Shown here: in pieces, positions 1 through 7,452 of the stretch
Numbering within the stretch: position 1 is the first letter of the stretch
Layout of the letters: each line of letters opens with the position of its first letter
Notes under the pieces: model-generated
The model's input: only the letters and a program-made list of their open reading frames with translations
What the model was told of the DNA's origin: nothing
The model's database searches: none
Program-made: the position numbers and the translations under genes
From: Streptomyces sp. CB02400
Lineage (GTDB): Bacteria > Actinomycetota > Actinomycetes > Streptomycetales > Streptomycetaceae
DNA: 64,000 nucleotides
Assembly (NCBI RefSeq): GCF_001905725.1
Contig: NZ_LIWB01000021.1
Span: forward strand, 93,455-157,454
Direction of reading: 5' to 3'

Positions 1-633
1 CTGCTGCTCGGCTACCCGCTGGCGTATCTGATCGCCTTCCGCGCGGGACGCTGGCGGAACCTGATCATGATCCTGGTGATCGCGCCTTTCTTCACCAGCT
101 TCCTGATCCGCACGCTCGCCTGGAAGACGATCCTCGCCGACGGCGGCCCGGTGGTCGACGCCCTGAACACCCTGCACGTCCTGGACGTCACGGCCTGGCT
201 CGGCTGGACCGCCGGCGACCGGGTGCTCGCCACGCCGCTCGCGGTGGTGTGCGGTCTGACGTACAACTTCCTGCCGTTCATGATCCTGCCGCTCTACACC
301 TCCCTGGAGCGCATCGACCCCCGGCTGCACGAGGCGGCGAACGACCTGTACGCCAGGCCGTCGACCACCTTCCGCAGGGTCACCTTCCCGCTGTCGATGC
401 CGGGCGTGGTCTCCGGCACGCTGCTGACCTTCATCCCGGCGTCCGGCGACTACATCAACTCGGATCTGCTCGGCTCGACCGACACCCGCATGGTCGGCAA
501 TGTCATCCAGTCGCAATTCCTGCGGATTCTCGACTATCCGACGGCCGCGGCACTCTCGTTCATCCTGATGGCCGCGATCCTCGTCATCGTCACGCTCTAC
601 ATCCGCAAGTCCGGCACGGAGGATCTGGTTTAA
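1..633 (+). CDS. Polyamine-type ABC transporter permease (PotB-like), 5' end missing
   Basis: Inner-membrane permease of an ABC importer, most like the PotB subunit of spermidine/putrescine uptake. The reading frame is open from the first base, so the start lies outside the window. Several hydrophobic segments are visible, starting with LLLGYPLAYLIAF. The conserved permease loop that docks on the ATPase is present (EAANDLYARPSTTFRRVTFP). It stops with TAA directly against the ATG of the next permease, so the two are translationally coupled. The ATPase and binding protein should lie upstream. Polyamine specificity is inferred from the PotC-like partner and the downstream oxidoreductase; a related substrate cannot be excluded. 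Confidence 0.88.
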   Translation: MLLGYPLAYLIAFRAGRWRNLIMILVIAPFFTSFLIRTLAWKTILADGGPVVDALNTLHVLDVTAWLGWTAGDRVLATPLAVVCGLTYNFLPFMILPLYTSLERIDPRLHEAANDLYARPSTTFRRVTFPLSMPGVVSGTLLTFIPASGDYINSDLLGSTDTRMVGNVIQSQFLRILDYPTAAALSFILMAAILVIVTLYIRKSGTEDLV

Positions 634-1434
634 ATGACCTTCGTCAATTGGTTCAAGCGCCGCCTCGTCGTCATCGCGGGACTGCTGACTCTCGCGTATC
701 TCCTCCTGCCGAACGTCGTCGTCACCGTGTTCTCCTTCAACAATCCGAAGGGGCGCTTCAATTACACGTGGCAGGAGTTCTCCACGGAGGCGTGGAAGGA
801 TCCGTGCGGTGTCTCCGGGCTGTGCGCCTCGCTGTCGCTCAGCCTCCAGCTCGCCCTGTGGGCGACGCTCGGCGCCACCCTGCTCGGCACGATGATCGCC
901 TTCGCGCTGGTCCGCTACCGCTTCCGCGCCCGCGGTGCCGTGAACTCGCTGATCTTCCTGCCGATGGCGATGCCCGAGGTGGTCATGGCGGCCTCGCTGC
1001 TCACCCTGTTCCTCAACATGGGTGCTCAACTGGGCTTCTGGACGATCCTGATCGCCCACATCATGTTCTGCCTCAGCTTCGTCGTGGTCGCCGTGAAGGC
1101 GCGCGTGATGTCGATGGACCCGAGGCTGGAGCAGGCCGCGCAGGACCTGTACGCCGGCCCGTTCCAGACGTTCGTCCGGGTCACGCTGCCGATCGCCGCC
1201 CCCGGCATCGCGGCGGGCGCGCTGCTCGCCTTCGCGCTCTCCTTCGACGATTTCATCATCACCAACTTCAACGCCGGCTCGACCGTCACCTTCCCGATGT
1301 TCGTCTGGGGCTCCGCACAGCGCGGAACTCCCGTGCAGGTCAATGTGATCGGTACGGCCATGTTCGTCATCGCCGTCCTGCTGGTACTGGTCTCCATGGT
1401 GATCGGCAATCGCCGCAACCGGCAGAAGGCATAA
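634..1434 (+). CDS. Polyamine-type ABC transporter permease (PotC-like)
   Basis: Second membrane permease of the same importer, 266 residues, the usual PotC length. It starts at the ATG immediately following the TAA of the first permease. An N-terminal membrane anchor (about residues 12-34) is followed by the binding-protein-dependent transport domain. The EAA-type loop reads EQAAQDLYAGPFQTFVRVTLP, followed by the ALSFDDF motif typical of PotC/spermidine permeases. Only 25 bases separate it from the FAD oxidoreductase, which suggests one transcript for uptake and oxidation of the substrate. Confidence 0.9.
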   Translation: MTFVNWFKRRLVVIAGLLTLAYLLLPNVVVTVFSFNNPKGRFNYTWQEFSTEAWKDPCGVSGLCASLSLSLQLALWATLGATLLGTMIAFALVRYRFRARGAVNSLIFLPMAMPEVVMAASLLTLFLNMGAQLGFWTILIAHIMFCLSFVVVAVKARVMSMDPRLEQAAQDLYAGPFQTFVRVTLPIAAPGIAAGALLAFALSFDDFIITNFNAGSTVTFPMFVWGSAQRGTPVQVNVIGTAMFVIAVLLVLVSMVIGNRRNRQKA

Positions 1435-1459
1435 AAAAGCACTGTAGGGAGTTGAAATC

Positions 1460-2878
1460 ATGGCCCCTGGCGCCATGAGCCGTTGGACGAAATCCCTTTC
1501 CGAAGCCCGGCCGGCTTCCTACTGGCTGGACGACCCCGGCAGGCCCGGCCCCGAACCCGCCCTCACCGGCGCCGAGACCTGCGACCTGCTGGTCGTCGGC
1601 GGCGGCTACAGCGGACTGTGGACCGCGCTGGTCGCCAAGGAGCGCGACCCCTCACGGGACGTCGTGCTGGTGGAGGGCCGCGAGGTGGGCTGGGCCGCCT
1701 CCGGCCGCAACGGCGGATTCTGCGCCGCCTCCCTCACCCACGGCCTGCCCAACGGGCTGACCCGCTGGCCGGACGAGATCCACACCCTGGAGCGGCTGGG
1801 CGCCCGCAACCTCGACGCCATCGAGGAGACGGTCGCCCGCCACTCCATCGACTGCGACTTCGAGCGCTCCGGCGAGATCGACGTCGCCACCGAGCCCTAC
1901 CAGGCGTGGGAGCTCAAGGACTGGTACGAGGAGATCCGCGCCAAGGGCCACGCCGACGGCATCGAGTACCTGGACGCCGACGCCGTACGGGAACAGGTGA
2001 ACTCCCCGACCTTCCAGGCCGGGCTGTACGACCGCCGGGGCGTGGCCATGCTCCACCCGGCCAGACTGGCCTGGGGACTGAAGCGGGCCTGCATCGACCT
2101 CGGCGTCCGCGTGTACGAGCACACCCCCGCGCTCACCCTGAAGCCGTACGGCACCGGCATGGCCGTACGCACCCCGTACGGGCGGATCCGCGCCCGCGCG
2201 GTGGCGCTCGGCACCAACGTCTTCCCCAGCCTGGTCAGACGGGTCCGCTCCTACACCGTCCCGGTCTACGACTACGCCCTGATGACGGAGCCGCTCACCG
2301 CCGACCAACTGGCGTCCATCGGCTGGAAGAACCGCCAGGGTCTCGGGGACAGCGCCAACCAGTTCCACTACTTCCGGCTCTCCGCCGACAACCGGATCCT
2401 GTGGGGCGGCTACGACGCGGTCTATCCGTACGGCGGCCGGGTGCGCGCCGAGTACGACGACCGGCCGGAGACGTACGCCAAGCTCGCCGGGCACTTCTTC
2501 ACCTGCTTCCCGCAGTTGGAGGGTGTGCGCTTCACCCACGCCTGGGGCGGCGCGATCGACACCTGCTCCCGCTTCTCGGCGTTCTTCGGCACGGCGTACA
2601 CGGGGAAGGTGGCGTACGCGGCGGGCTACACCGGCCTCGGCGTCGGCGCCACCCGCTTCGGGGCCGAGGTGATGCTGGACCTGCTGGCGGGGGAACGGAC
2701 GGAGCGCACGGAGCTGGAGATGGTGCGCAGGAAGCCGCTGCCGTTCCCGCCGGAGCCGTTCGCCTGGACCGGCATCGCCCTCACCAAGTGGTCGCTGGCC
2801 AGGGCGGACGCGCGGGGCGGGCGGCGCAATCTGTGGCTGCGGACGATGGACCGATTGGGTCTCGGCTTCGACAGCTGA
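1460..2878 (+). CDS. FAD-dependent oxidoreductase, gamma-glutamylputrescine oxidase-like
   Basis: A 472-residue D-amino-acid-oxidase-fold flavoenzyme. The N-terminal dinucleotide-binding motif is clear (LLVVGGGYSGLWTALVAKE, about residues 34-53), followed by GWAASGRNGGF, a hallmark of the PuuB/DadA-like family. A GGGAG ribosome binding site lies 7 bases before the ATG at 1460; a second ATG at 1475 has no better site. It follows the polyamine-type permeases, so oxidation of an (acylated) polyamine to an aminoaldehyde is the likely role. The family also contains sarcosine and D-amino acid oxidases, so the substrate is inferred from context. Confidence 0.85.
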   Translation: MAPGAMSRWTKSLSEARPASYWLDDPGRPGPEPALTGAETCDLLVVGGGYSGLWTALVAKERDPSRDVVLVEGREVGWAASGRNGGFCAASLTHGLPNGLTRWPDEIHTLERLGARNLDAIEETVARHSIDCDFERSGEIDVATEPYQAWELKDWYEEIRAKGHADGIEYLDADAVREQVNSPTFQAGLYDRRGVAMLHPARLAWGLKRACIDLGVRVYEHTPALTLKPYGTGMAVRTPYGRIRARAVALGTNVFPSLVRRVRSYTVPVYDYALMTEPLTADQLASIGWKNRQGLGDSANQFHYFRLSADNRILWGGYDAVYPYGGRVRAEYDDRPETYAKLAGHFFTCFPQLEGVRFTHAWGGAIDTCSRFSAFFGTAYTGKVAYAAGYTGLGVGATRFGAEVMLDLLAGERTERTELEMVRRKPLPFPPEPFAWTGIALTKWSLARADARGGRRNLWLRTMDRLGLGFDS

Positions 2879-2891
2879 GCCGCGCGGGGGC

Positions 2892-2920
2892 TTGACAACC
2901 GAATTGGTCTGGACCAAATT
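2892..2920 (+). promoter_or_regulatory. Chitinase promoter overlapped by a DasR-type operator (dre)
   Basis: A perfect -35 hexamer TTGACA (2892-2897) is followed, at about 17-18 bases, by an AT-rich -10-like stretch. Between and onto the -10 lies the palindrome TTGGTC-TG-GACCAA (2904-2917). It closely matches the DasR responsive element (consensus core TGGTCTAGACCA) found at Streptomyces chitin and N-acetylglucosamine genes. The geometry predicts repression by DasR that is relieved by amino-sugar phosphates. The chitinase GTG is at 2964, giving a leader of about 35-40 bases. Confidence 0.8.
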
Positions 2921-2963
2921 GAGCGCGCTCCACCCTCCAATTCCCCCCTGCCCGGAGGCCCTT

Positions 2964-4778
2964 GTGGACCGCTCCAGACCCCTCGCGCGCCGGCCCCTCG
3001 TGGCGCTGCTCACCGCCACCGCCCTCGCCACCACCGGTATGACCGCGCTGTCGTCGGCCGCCCGCGCGGCCGACGCGGACCTCGCCAGGAACGGCGGCTT
3101 CGAGTCCGGCCTCGACGGCTGGAGCTGTACGGCCGGTACGACCGTCAACTCACCGGTGCACAGTGGCGGTTCGGCGCTGAAGGCGACCCCGGCGGGCGCC
3201 GACAACGCCCGCTGCGCGCAGACCGTCACCGTGAAACCCGACTCCCAGTACACGCTCTCCGGTCACGTCCGGGGCAGCTACGTCTACCTCGGCGCGAGCG
3301 GCACCGGCACCACCGACGTCTCCACCTGGGCCCAGTCGGCCCCCGACTGGCAGCGGCTCACCACCACCTTCCGCACCGGCCCCTCCACCACCCGCGTCAC
3401 CATCTACACCCACGGCTGGTACGGCACCGGCGCCTACCACGCCGACGACATCACCCTGGTCGGCCCCGGCGGCGAGACCGGCCAGCCGCCCGCCCCGCCC
3501 ACCGGCCTCAGGACGGGCACCGTCACCTCGACCAGCGTGGCCCTGTCCTGGGCACCGGTCGCCGGCGCCACCGGCTACGCCGTCTACCGCGACGGCACCG
3601 AGGTCCAGAGCGTCAGCGGCACTTCGGCCACCGTGACCGGACTGTCGCCCTCGACGGCGTACGCCTTCCAGGTCGCGGCCGTGAACGACGCGGGCGAGTC
3701 GGCCCGTTCGGCCACCGTGACCGCGACGACGGGCGCCCCCGACTCCGGCGGCGGTCCCTCCGACCTCCCGCCCCACGCCCTGGTCGGCTACCTCCACGCC
3801 AGCTTCGCCAACGGCTCGGGCTACACCCGCCTGGCCGACGTGCCCGAGAGCTGGGACGTCATCGACCTGGCCTTCGGCGAGCCGACCTCGGCCACCTCCG
3901 GTGACATCCGCTTCGACCGGTGCCCGGCCTCCGAGTGTCCGGGGGTGGAGAGCGACGCCGAGTTCAAGGCGGCGATCAAGGCCAAGCAGGCGGCCGGGAA
4001 GAAGGTGCTGATCTCCATCGGCGGCGCCAACGGCCAGGTGCAGCTCACCACCACGGCCGCCCGGGACACCTTCGTCTCCTCCGTCTCGAAGATCATCGAC
4101 GAGTACGGACTCGACGGTCTGGACATCGACTTCGAGGGCCACTCCCTCTCCCTGAACGCCGACGACACGGACTTCAGGAACCCGAAGACCCCGGTGATCG
4201 TCAACCTGATCTCCGCCCTGAAGACCCTCAAGGCCAAGTACGGCGACGACTTCGTGCTGACCATGGCCCCGGAGACCTTCTTCGTCCAGCTCGGCTACCA
4301 GTACTACGGCACCGGCAAGTGGGGCGGCCAGGACCCGAGGGCGGGCGCGTACCTCCCCGTCATCCACGCCATGCGCGACGACCTGACCCTGCTGCACGTC
4401 CAGGACTACAACTCCGGCCCGATCATGGGCCTGGACAACCAGTACCACTCGATGGGCAGTGCCGACTTCCACATCGCCATGACCGACATGCTGCTCACCG
4501 GCTTCCCGGTGGCGGGTGACGCGAACAACGTCTTCCCGCCGCTGCGCGCCGACCAGGTCGCCATCGGCATGCCGGCCACCACCAACGCGGGCAACGGGCA
4601 CGTGTCCCCGGCCGAGGTCACCAAGACCCTCGACTGTCTGACGAAGCGCACGAACTGCGGCAGTTACGCGACCCACGGGACGTGGCCCGGACTGCGCGGG
4701 CTGATGACCTGGTCGATCAACTGGGACCGGTTCGGCGGCTGGGAGTTCCAGCGGACGTTCGACGGCTACTTCGGCTGA
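2964..4778 (+). CDS. Secreted chitinase: carbohydrate-binding module, FnIII, GH18
   Basis: Extracellular endochitinase of 604 residues. A twin-charged signal peptide (MDRSRPLARRPLVALL... ending near SSAARA, about residues 1-35) is followed by a carbohydrate-binding beta-sandwich (about 38-170, beginning NGGFESGLDGW). A fibronectin type III domain comes next (about 175-265), then a GH18 catalytic barrel (about 275-604). The catalytic DxxDxDxE signature is complete (DGLDIDFE, about 384-391). I chose the GTG at 2964 because CGGAGG lies just upstream and the longer reading would add residues before the signal peptide. Regulation by the operator at 2904-2917 is likely. The end overlaps the convergent phosphatase gene by 62 bases. 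Confidence 0.93.
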   Translation: MDRSRPLARRPLVALLTATALATTGMTALSSAARAADADLARNGGFESGLDGWSCTAGTTVNSPVHSGGSALKATPAGADNARCAQTVTVKPDSQYTLSGHVRGSYVYLGASGTGTTDVSTWAQSAPDWQRLTTTFRTGPSTTRVTIYTHGWYGTGAYHADDITLVGPGGETGQPPAPPTGLRTGTVTSTSVALSWAPVAGATGYAVYRDGTEVQSVSGTSATVTGLSPSTAYAFQVAAVNDAGESARSATVTATTGAPDSGGGPSDLPPHALVGYLHASFANGSGYTRLADVPESWDVIDLAFGEPTSATSGDIRFDRCPASECPGVESDAEFKAAIKAKQAAGKKVLISIGGANGQVQLTTTAARDTFVSSVSKIIDEYGLDGLDIDFEGHSLSLNADDTDFRNPKTPVIVNLISALKTLKAKYGDDFVLTMAPETFFVQLGYQYYGTGKWGGQDPRAGAYLPVIHAMRDDLTLLHVQDYNSGPIMGLDNQYHSMGSADFHIAMTDMLLTGFPVAGDANNVFPPLRADQVAIGMPATTNAGNGHVSPAEVTKTLDCLTKRTNCGSYATHGTWPGLRGLMTWSINWDRFGGWEFQRTFDGYFG

Positions 4779-5421
4779 GCGACAACCAGAGGCAGATCAG
4801 CAGCACCGCGCCGAGGCACCAGCTGGCCGCCACGTCCAGCGGCCAGTGGTAGCCCCGGCGCACCAGCCCGAACGAGGCGCCGGCGACCAGGACGGCGCAG
4901 GCCGCGACGAGCAGGCGACGCACCGCCGCCGACCGCAGCAGCGGCAGGAGCAGCAGCGTCGCCGCGCCGTACGCCACCACGGCGGTGGCCGTGTGCCCGG
5001 AGGGGTAATAGCCGACCGCCGGGGGCACGGCCGGGGTGCCGGGGCGGTCGGTCCACTCCTTCAGGGGCGCGACCAGCGCCGGCACCAGCACCATCGCCAG
5101 GGCCCCGGCGGCGGGCGGCAGCCACCAGCGGTCCATACCTGTGGCACGTCCGCGCCAGGCGACGTACGCCAGTGCGATCGCCAGGACGGGGAGGGCGACC
5201 TGGACGTTGCCGAGGTCGGCGAGCAGTTCGGATGCCTGGTCCGGATGGACCAGCTCCCGGCTCAGCCGCTCGTCGAGGCCCACCAGCGGGCCGTCGGCGA
5301 CGACCTGCCAGGTGATCAGCGCGAAGAGGAGAACGGGCGGTCCCAGCAGCAGCATGGTGCACAGCTTCGCAGGTGGGGCCCGGCGTACGCCGAAGGGCCA
5401 GTGCAAAGGGGGGGTATGCAC
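4717..5421 (-). CDS. PAP2-family membrane phosphatase
   Basis: Integral membrane phosphatase of the PAP2 (phosphatidic acid phosphatase type 2) superfamily, probably acting on lipid phosphates or undecaprenyl pyrophosphate at the outer membrane face. The three active-site motifs are present: KEWTDRP, PSGH and a third motif around RRGYHWPLD. About five or six hydrophobic helices are visible. The start is uncertain. GTG at 5421 (234 residues) sits inside a perfect inverted repeat and has only a close AAGGG, while ATG at 5355 would begin exactly at the first helix (MLLLGPPVLLF). The C-terminus runs 62 bases into the chitinase gene on the other strand. Confidence 0.8.
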   Translation of the reverse strand: MHTPPLHWPFGVRRAPPAKLCTMLLLGPPVLLFALITWQVVADGPLVGLDERLSRELVHPDQASELLADLGNVQVALPVLAIALAYVAWRGRATGMDRWWLPPAAGALAMVLVPALVAPLKEWTDRPGTPAVPPAVGYYPSGHTATAVVAYGAATLLLLPLLRSAAVRRLLVAACAVLVAGASFGLVRRGYHWPLDVAASWCLGAVLLICLWLSLSRSSRRTSAGTPSRRTGPS

Positions 5422-5430
5422 TGGCCCTTC
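5392..5430. repeat. Perfect 14-bp inverted repeat over the PAP2 gene start
   Basis: Left arm GAAGGGCCAGTGCA (5392-5405) and right arm TGCACTGGCCCTTC (5417-5430) are perfect complements around an 11-base G-rich loop. The upstream GTG candidate start of the PAP2 gene lies within the right arm. It could be a hairpin controlling translation, an operator, or an indication that the true start is the internal ATG at 5355. Confidence 0.85.
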
Positions 5431-5742
5431 TGGGAACGGCTTGCCGTGTGAGGTGCCCGGATGGCCGTCCGGACCGGAACGTCGCGCGCCCCGGGGGGTC
5501 TGGGGCGGGCGACCGTCCGATCATGAGGAGACCCGAAGCCTTCAGGCCCCGGTTGTGTGCGCGAGGGCACGACCAGGTCGAAGCTGGGGAGGCCCCGGCC
5601 TGAAACCACCCACAGTCCCCTGTGGGCGGGGTGTATCTCTCATCCGCGTAGAAACCTACGGCAGGGGGTGGCCCCGCGACAGGGCCAACGGGCTCCCGTC
5701 ATCCACCTCGCACACGTTCTTCACACGCTCTGCCGCTCGTCG

Positions 5743-5760
5743 GCCCCGGCGGTCCGGGGC
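5743..5760 (-). terminator. Terminator-like hairpin after gabT
   Basis: GCCCCGG (5743-5749) and CCGGGGC (5754-5760) form a perfect 7-bp GC stem with a 4-base loop, 28 bases beyond the gabT stop. There is no U tract, which is common in Streptomyces. The rest of the 366-base stretch between the PAP2 gene and gabT (5422-5787) shows no gene that I can support. Confidence 0.5.
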
Positions 5761-5787
5761 AGGCGGCTCACCTGCCCCGATGCCGGC

Positions 5788-7122
5788 TCAGATGCGCGCG
5801 AACGCCTGCTCGATGATGTCGAGGCCCTCGTTCAGCAGGTCCTCGCCGATGACCAGCGGGGGCAGGAAGCGCAGCACGTTGCCGTAGGTGCCACAGGTCA
5901 GGACCAGCAGGCCCTCCTGGTGGCAGGCCTTGGCCAGCGCGGCCGTCGCCTCGGGGTTCGGCTCCTTGGTGTCGCGGTCCTTGACCAGCTCGATGGCGAT
6001 CATCGCGCCCCGGCCGCGGACGTCGCCGATGACGTCGAACTTCTCGGCCATGGCGGTGAGGCGGGCCTTCATGACGGACTCGATGTTCTTCGCCCTGGCG
6101 TTGAGGTCGAGCTCCTTCATCGTCTCGATCGCGCCGAGCGCACCCGCGCAGGCGACCGGGTTGCCGCCGTAGGTGCCGCCCAGGCCGCCGGAGTGGGCGG
6201 CGTCCATGATCTCGGCGCGACCGGTGACGGCAGCGAGCGGCAGGCCGCCCGCGATGCCCTTCGCGGTGGTGATCAGGTCCGGGACGATGCCCTCGTCCTC
6301 GCAGGCGAACCACTGGCCGGTGCGGCAGAAGCCGGACTGGATCTCGTCGGCGACGAAGACGATGCCGTTGTCCTCGGCGAACTGGCTGATCGCGGGCAGG
6401 AAGCCCTTGGCCGGCTCGATGAAGCCGCCCTCGCCGAGCACCGGCTCGATGATGATCGCGGCCACGTTCTCGGCGCCGACCTGCTTGGAGATCTGGTCGA
6501 TGGCCTGCGCGGCGGCCTCCGGACCCGCGTTCTCCGGGCCGGTCGGCCAGCGGTAGCCGTAGGCGACCGGGACGCGGTACACCTCGGGAGCGAACGGGCC
6601 GAAGCCGTGCTTGTACGGCATGTTCTTCGCGGTCAGCGCCATGGTGAGGTTCGTACGGCCGTGGTAGCCGTGGTCGAACACGACGACCGCCTGGCGCTTG
6701 GTGTACGCACGCGCGATCTTGACGGCGTTCTCGACGGCCTCGGCGCCGCTGTTGAACAGCGCGGACTTCTTGGCGTGGTCGCCCGGGGTCAGCTCGGCGA
6801 GCGCCTCGGCGACGGCCACGTAGCCCTCGTACGGCGTGACCATGAAGCAGGTGTGGGTGAAGTCGGCGAGCTGGGCGGAGGCACGGCGGACGACGGCCTC
6901 GGCGGAGGCGCCGACGGAGGTCACGGCGATGCCGGAACCGAAGTCGATCAGCCGGTTGCCGTCGACGTCCTCGATGATGCCGCCGCCCGCGCGGGTGGTG
7001 AACACGGGCAGCACGGAGCCCACGCCCTGCGCGACCGCGGCAGTGCGGCGGGCCTGCAGCTCCTGCGACTTCGGTCCGGGGATGGCGGTGACGACGCGGC
7101 GCTCCTGCGGAAGTGCGGTCAT
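5788..7122 (-). CDS. gabT: 4-aminobutyrate aminotransferase
   Basis: PLP-dependent class III aminotransferase of 444 residues that converts GABA and 2-oxoglutarate to succinate semialdehyde and glutamate. The start is ATG 7122, preceded by AGGAG at good spacing. The family core is complete: a glycine/serine phosphate-binding stretch (FNSGAEAVENAVKIAR), the DEIQSGFCRTG segment and the PLP lysine in TTAKGIAGGLPL. It stands alone on its strand, divergent from the VirD4-like ATPase gene. With the polyamine transporter, oxidase and aldehyde dehydrogenases of this region it would complete polyamine conversion to GABA and onward to the TCA cycle. Confidence 0.93.
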   Translation of the reverse strand: MTALPQERRVVTAIPGPKSQELQARRTAAVAQGVGSVLPVFTTRAGGGIIEDVDGNRLIDFGSGIAVTSVGASAEAVVRRASAQLADFTHTCFMVTPYEGYVAVAEALAELTPGDHAKKSALFNSGAEAVENAVKIARAYTKRQAVVVFDHGYHGRTNLTMALTAKNMPYKHGFGPFAPEVYRVPVAYGYRWPTGPENAGPEAAAQAIDQISKQVGAENVAAIIIEPVLGEGGFIEPAKGFLPAISQFAEDNGIVFVADEIQSGFCRTGQWFACEDEGIVPDLITTAKGIAGGLPLAAVTGRAEIMDAAHSGGLGGTYGGNPVACAGALGAIETMKELDLNARAKNIESVMKARLTAMAEKFDVIGDVRGRGAMIAIELVKDRDTKEPNPEATAALAKACHQEGLLVLTCGTYGNVLRFLPPLVIGEDLLNEGLDIIEQAFARI

Positions 7123-7265
7123 GCGGGGCTCCTGGGGGGTGTTTCGGACGCTTGCGTTCTTTTCTCGCAGGCTAGGGCGGGGAGCGGGGGGTGGGCATGC
7201 TCCATGTGGGCGTTGTCGGGGGTTCCGGGTTGTCCTTGGTGGACATAGCGGGGGTGGGTTGTGCT

Positions 7266-7362
7266 CACCCGCGCTTGCGGGGTGCCGCTGCGCCCACCCG
7301 TGCCGCCCTGGGGGGTGCCTTCCAGGCCCTTGAAGCACTGGAGGAGGCACGACCGCCCGCAG
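7266..7362 (+). repeat. Dispersed structured intergenic repeat, copy A
   Basis: One of three copies of the same element in this window (others at 51141-51215 and, inverted, 62300-62404). The shared core includes CGCCCACCCGTGCCGCC (about 7301-7317). An outer stem CGTGCC / GGCACG encloses an inner hairpin with arms TCCAG and CTGGA. It lies in the 330-base divergent region between gabT and the ATPase gene; the remainder of that region should hold both promoters. Confidence 0.75.
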
Positions 7363-7452
7363 CTCGGGCCGTGTATGCGGTGAACTCGCTCTGTCAGGGC
7401 GTTAGATTGGCTCGCTGATGGCGGATGGAGCGGCAGCTCAGGGGGCAAGGCG

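Noticed and set aside
5557..7248. A 563-codon frame opposite gabT
   Set aside because: Antisense shadow of a well-supported aminotransferase.
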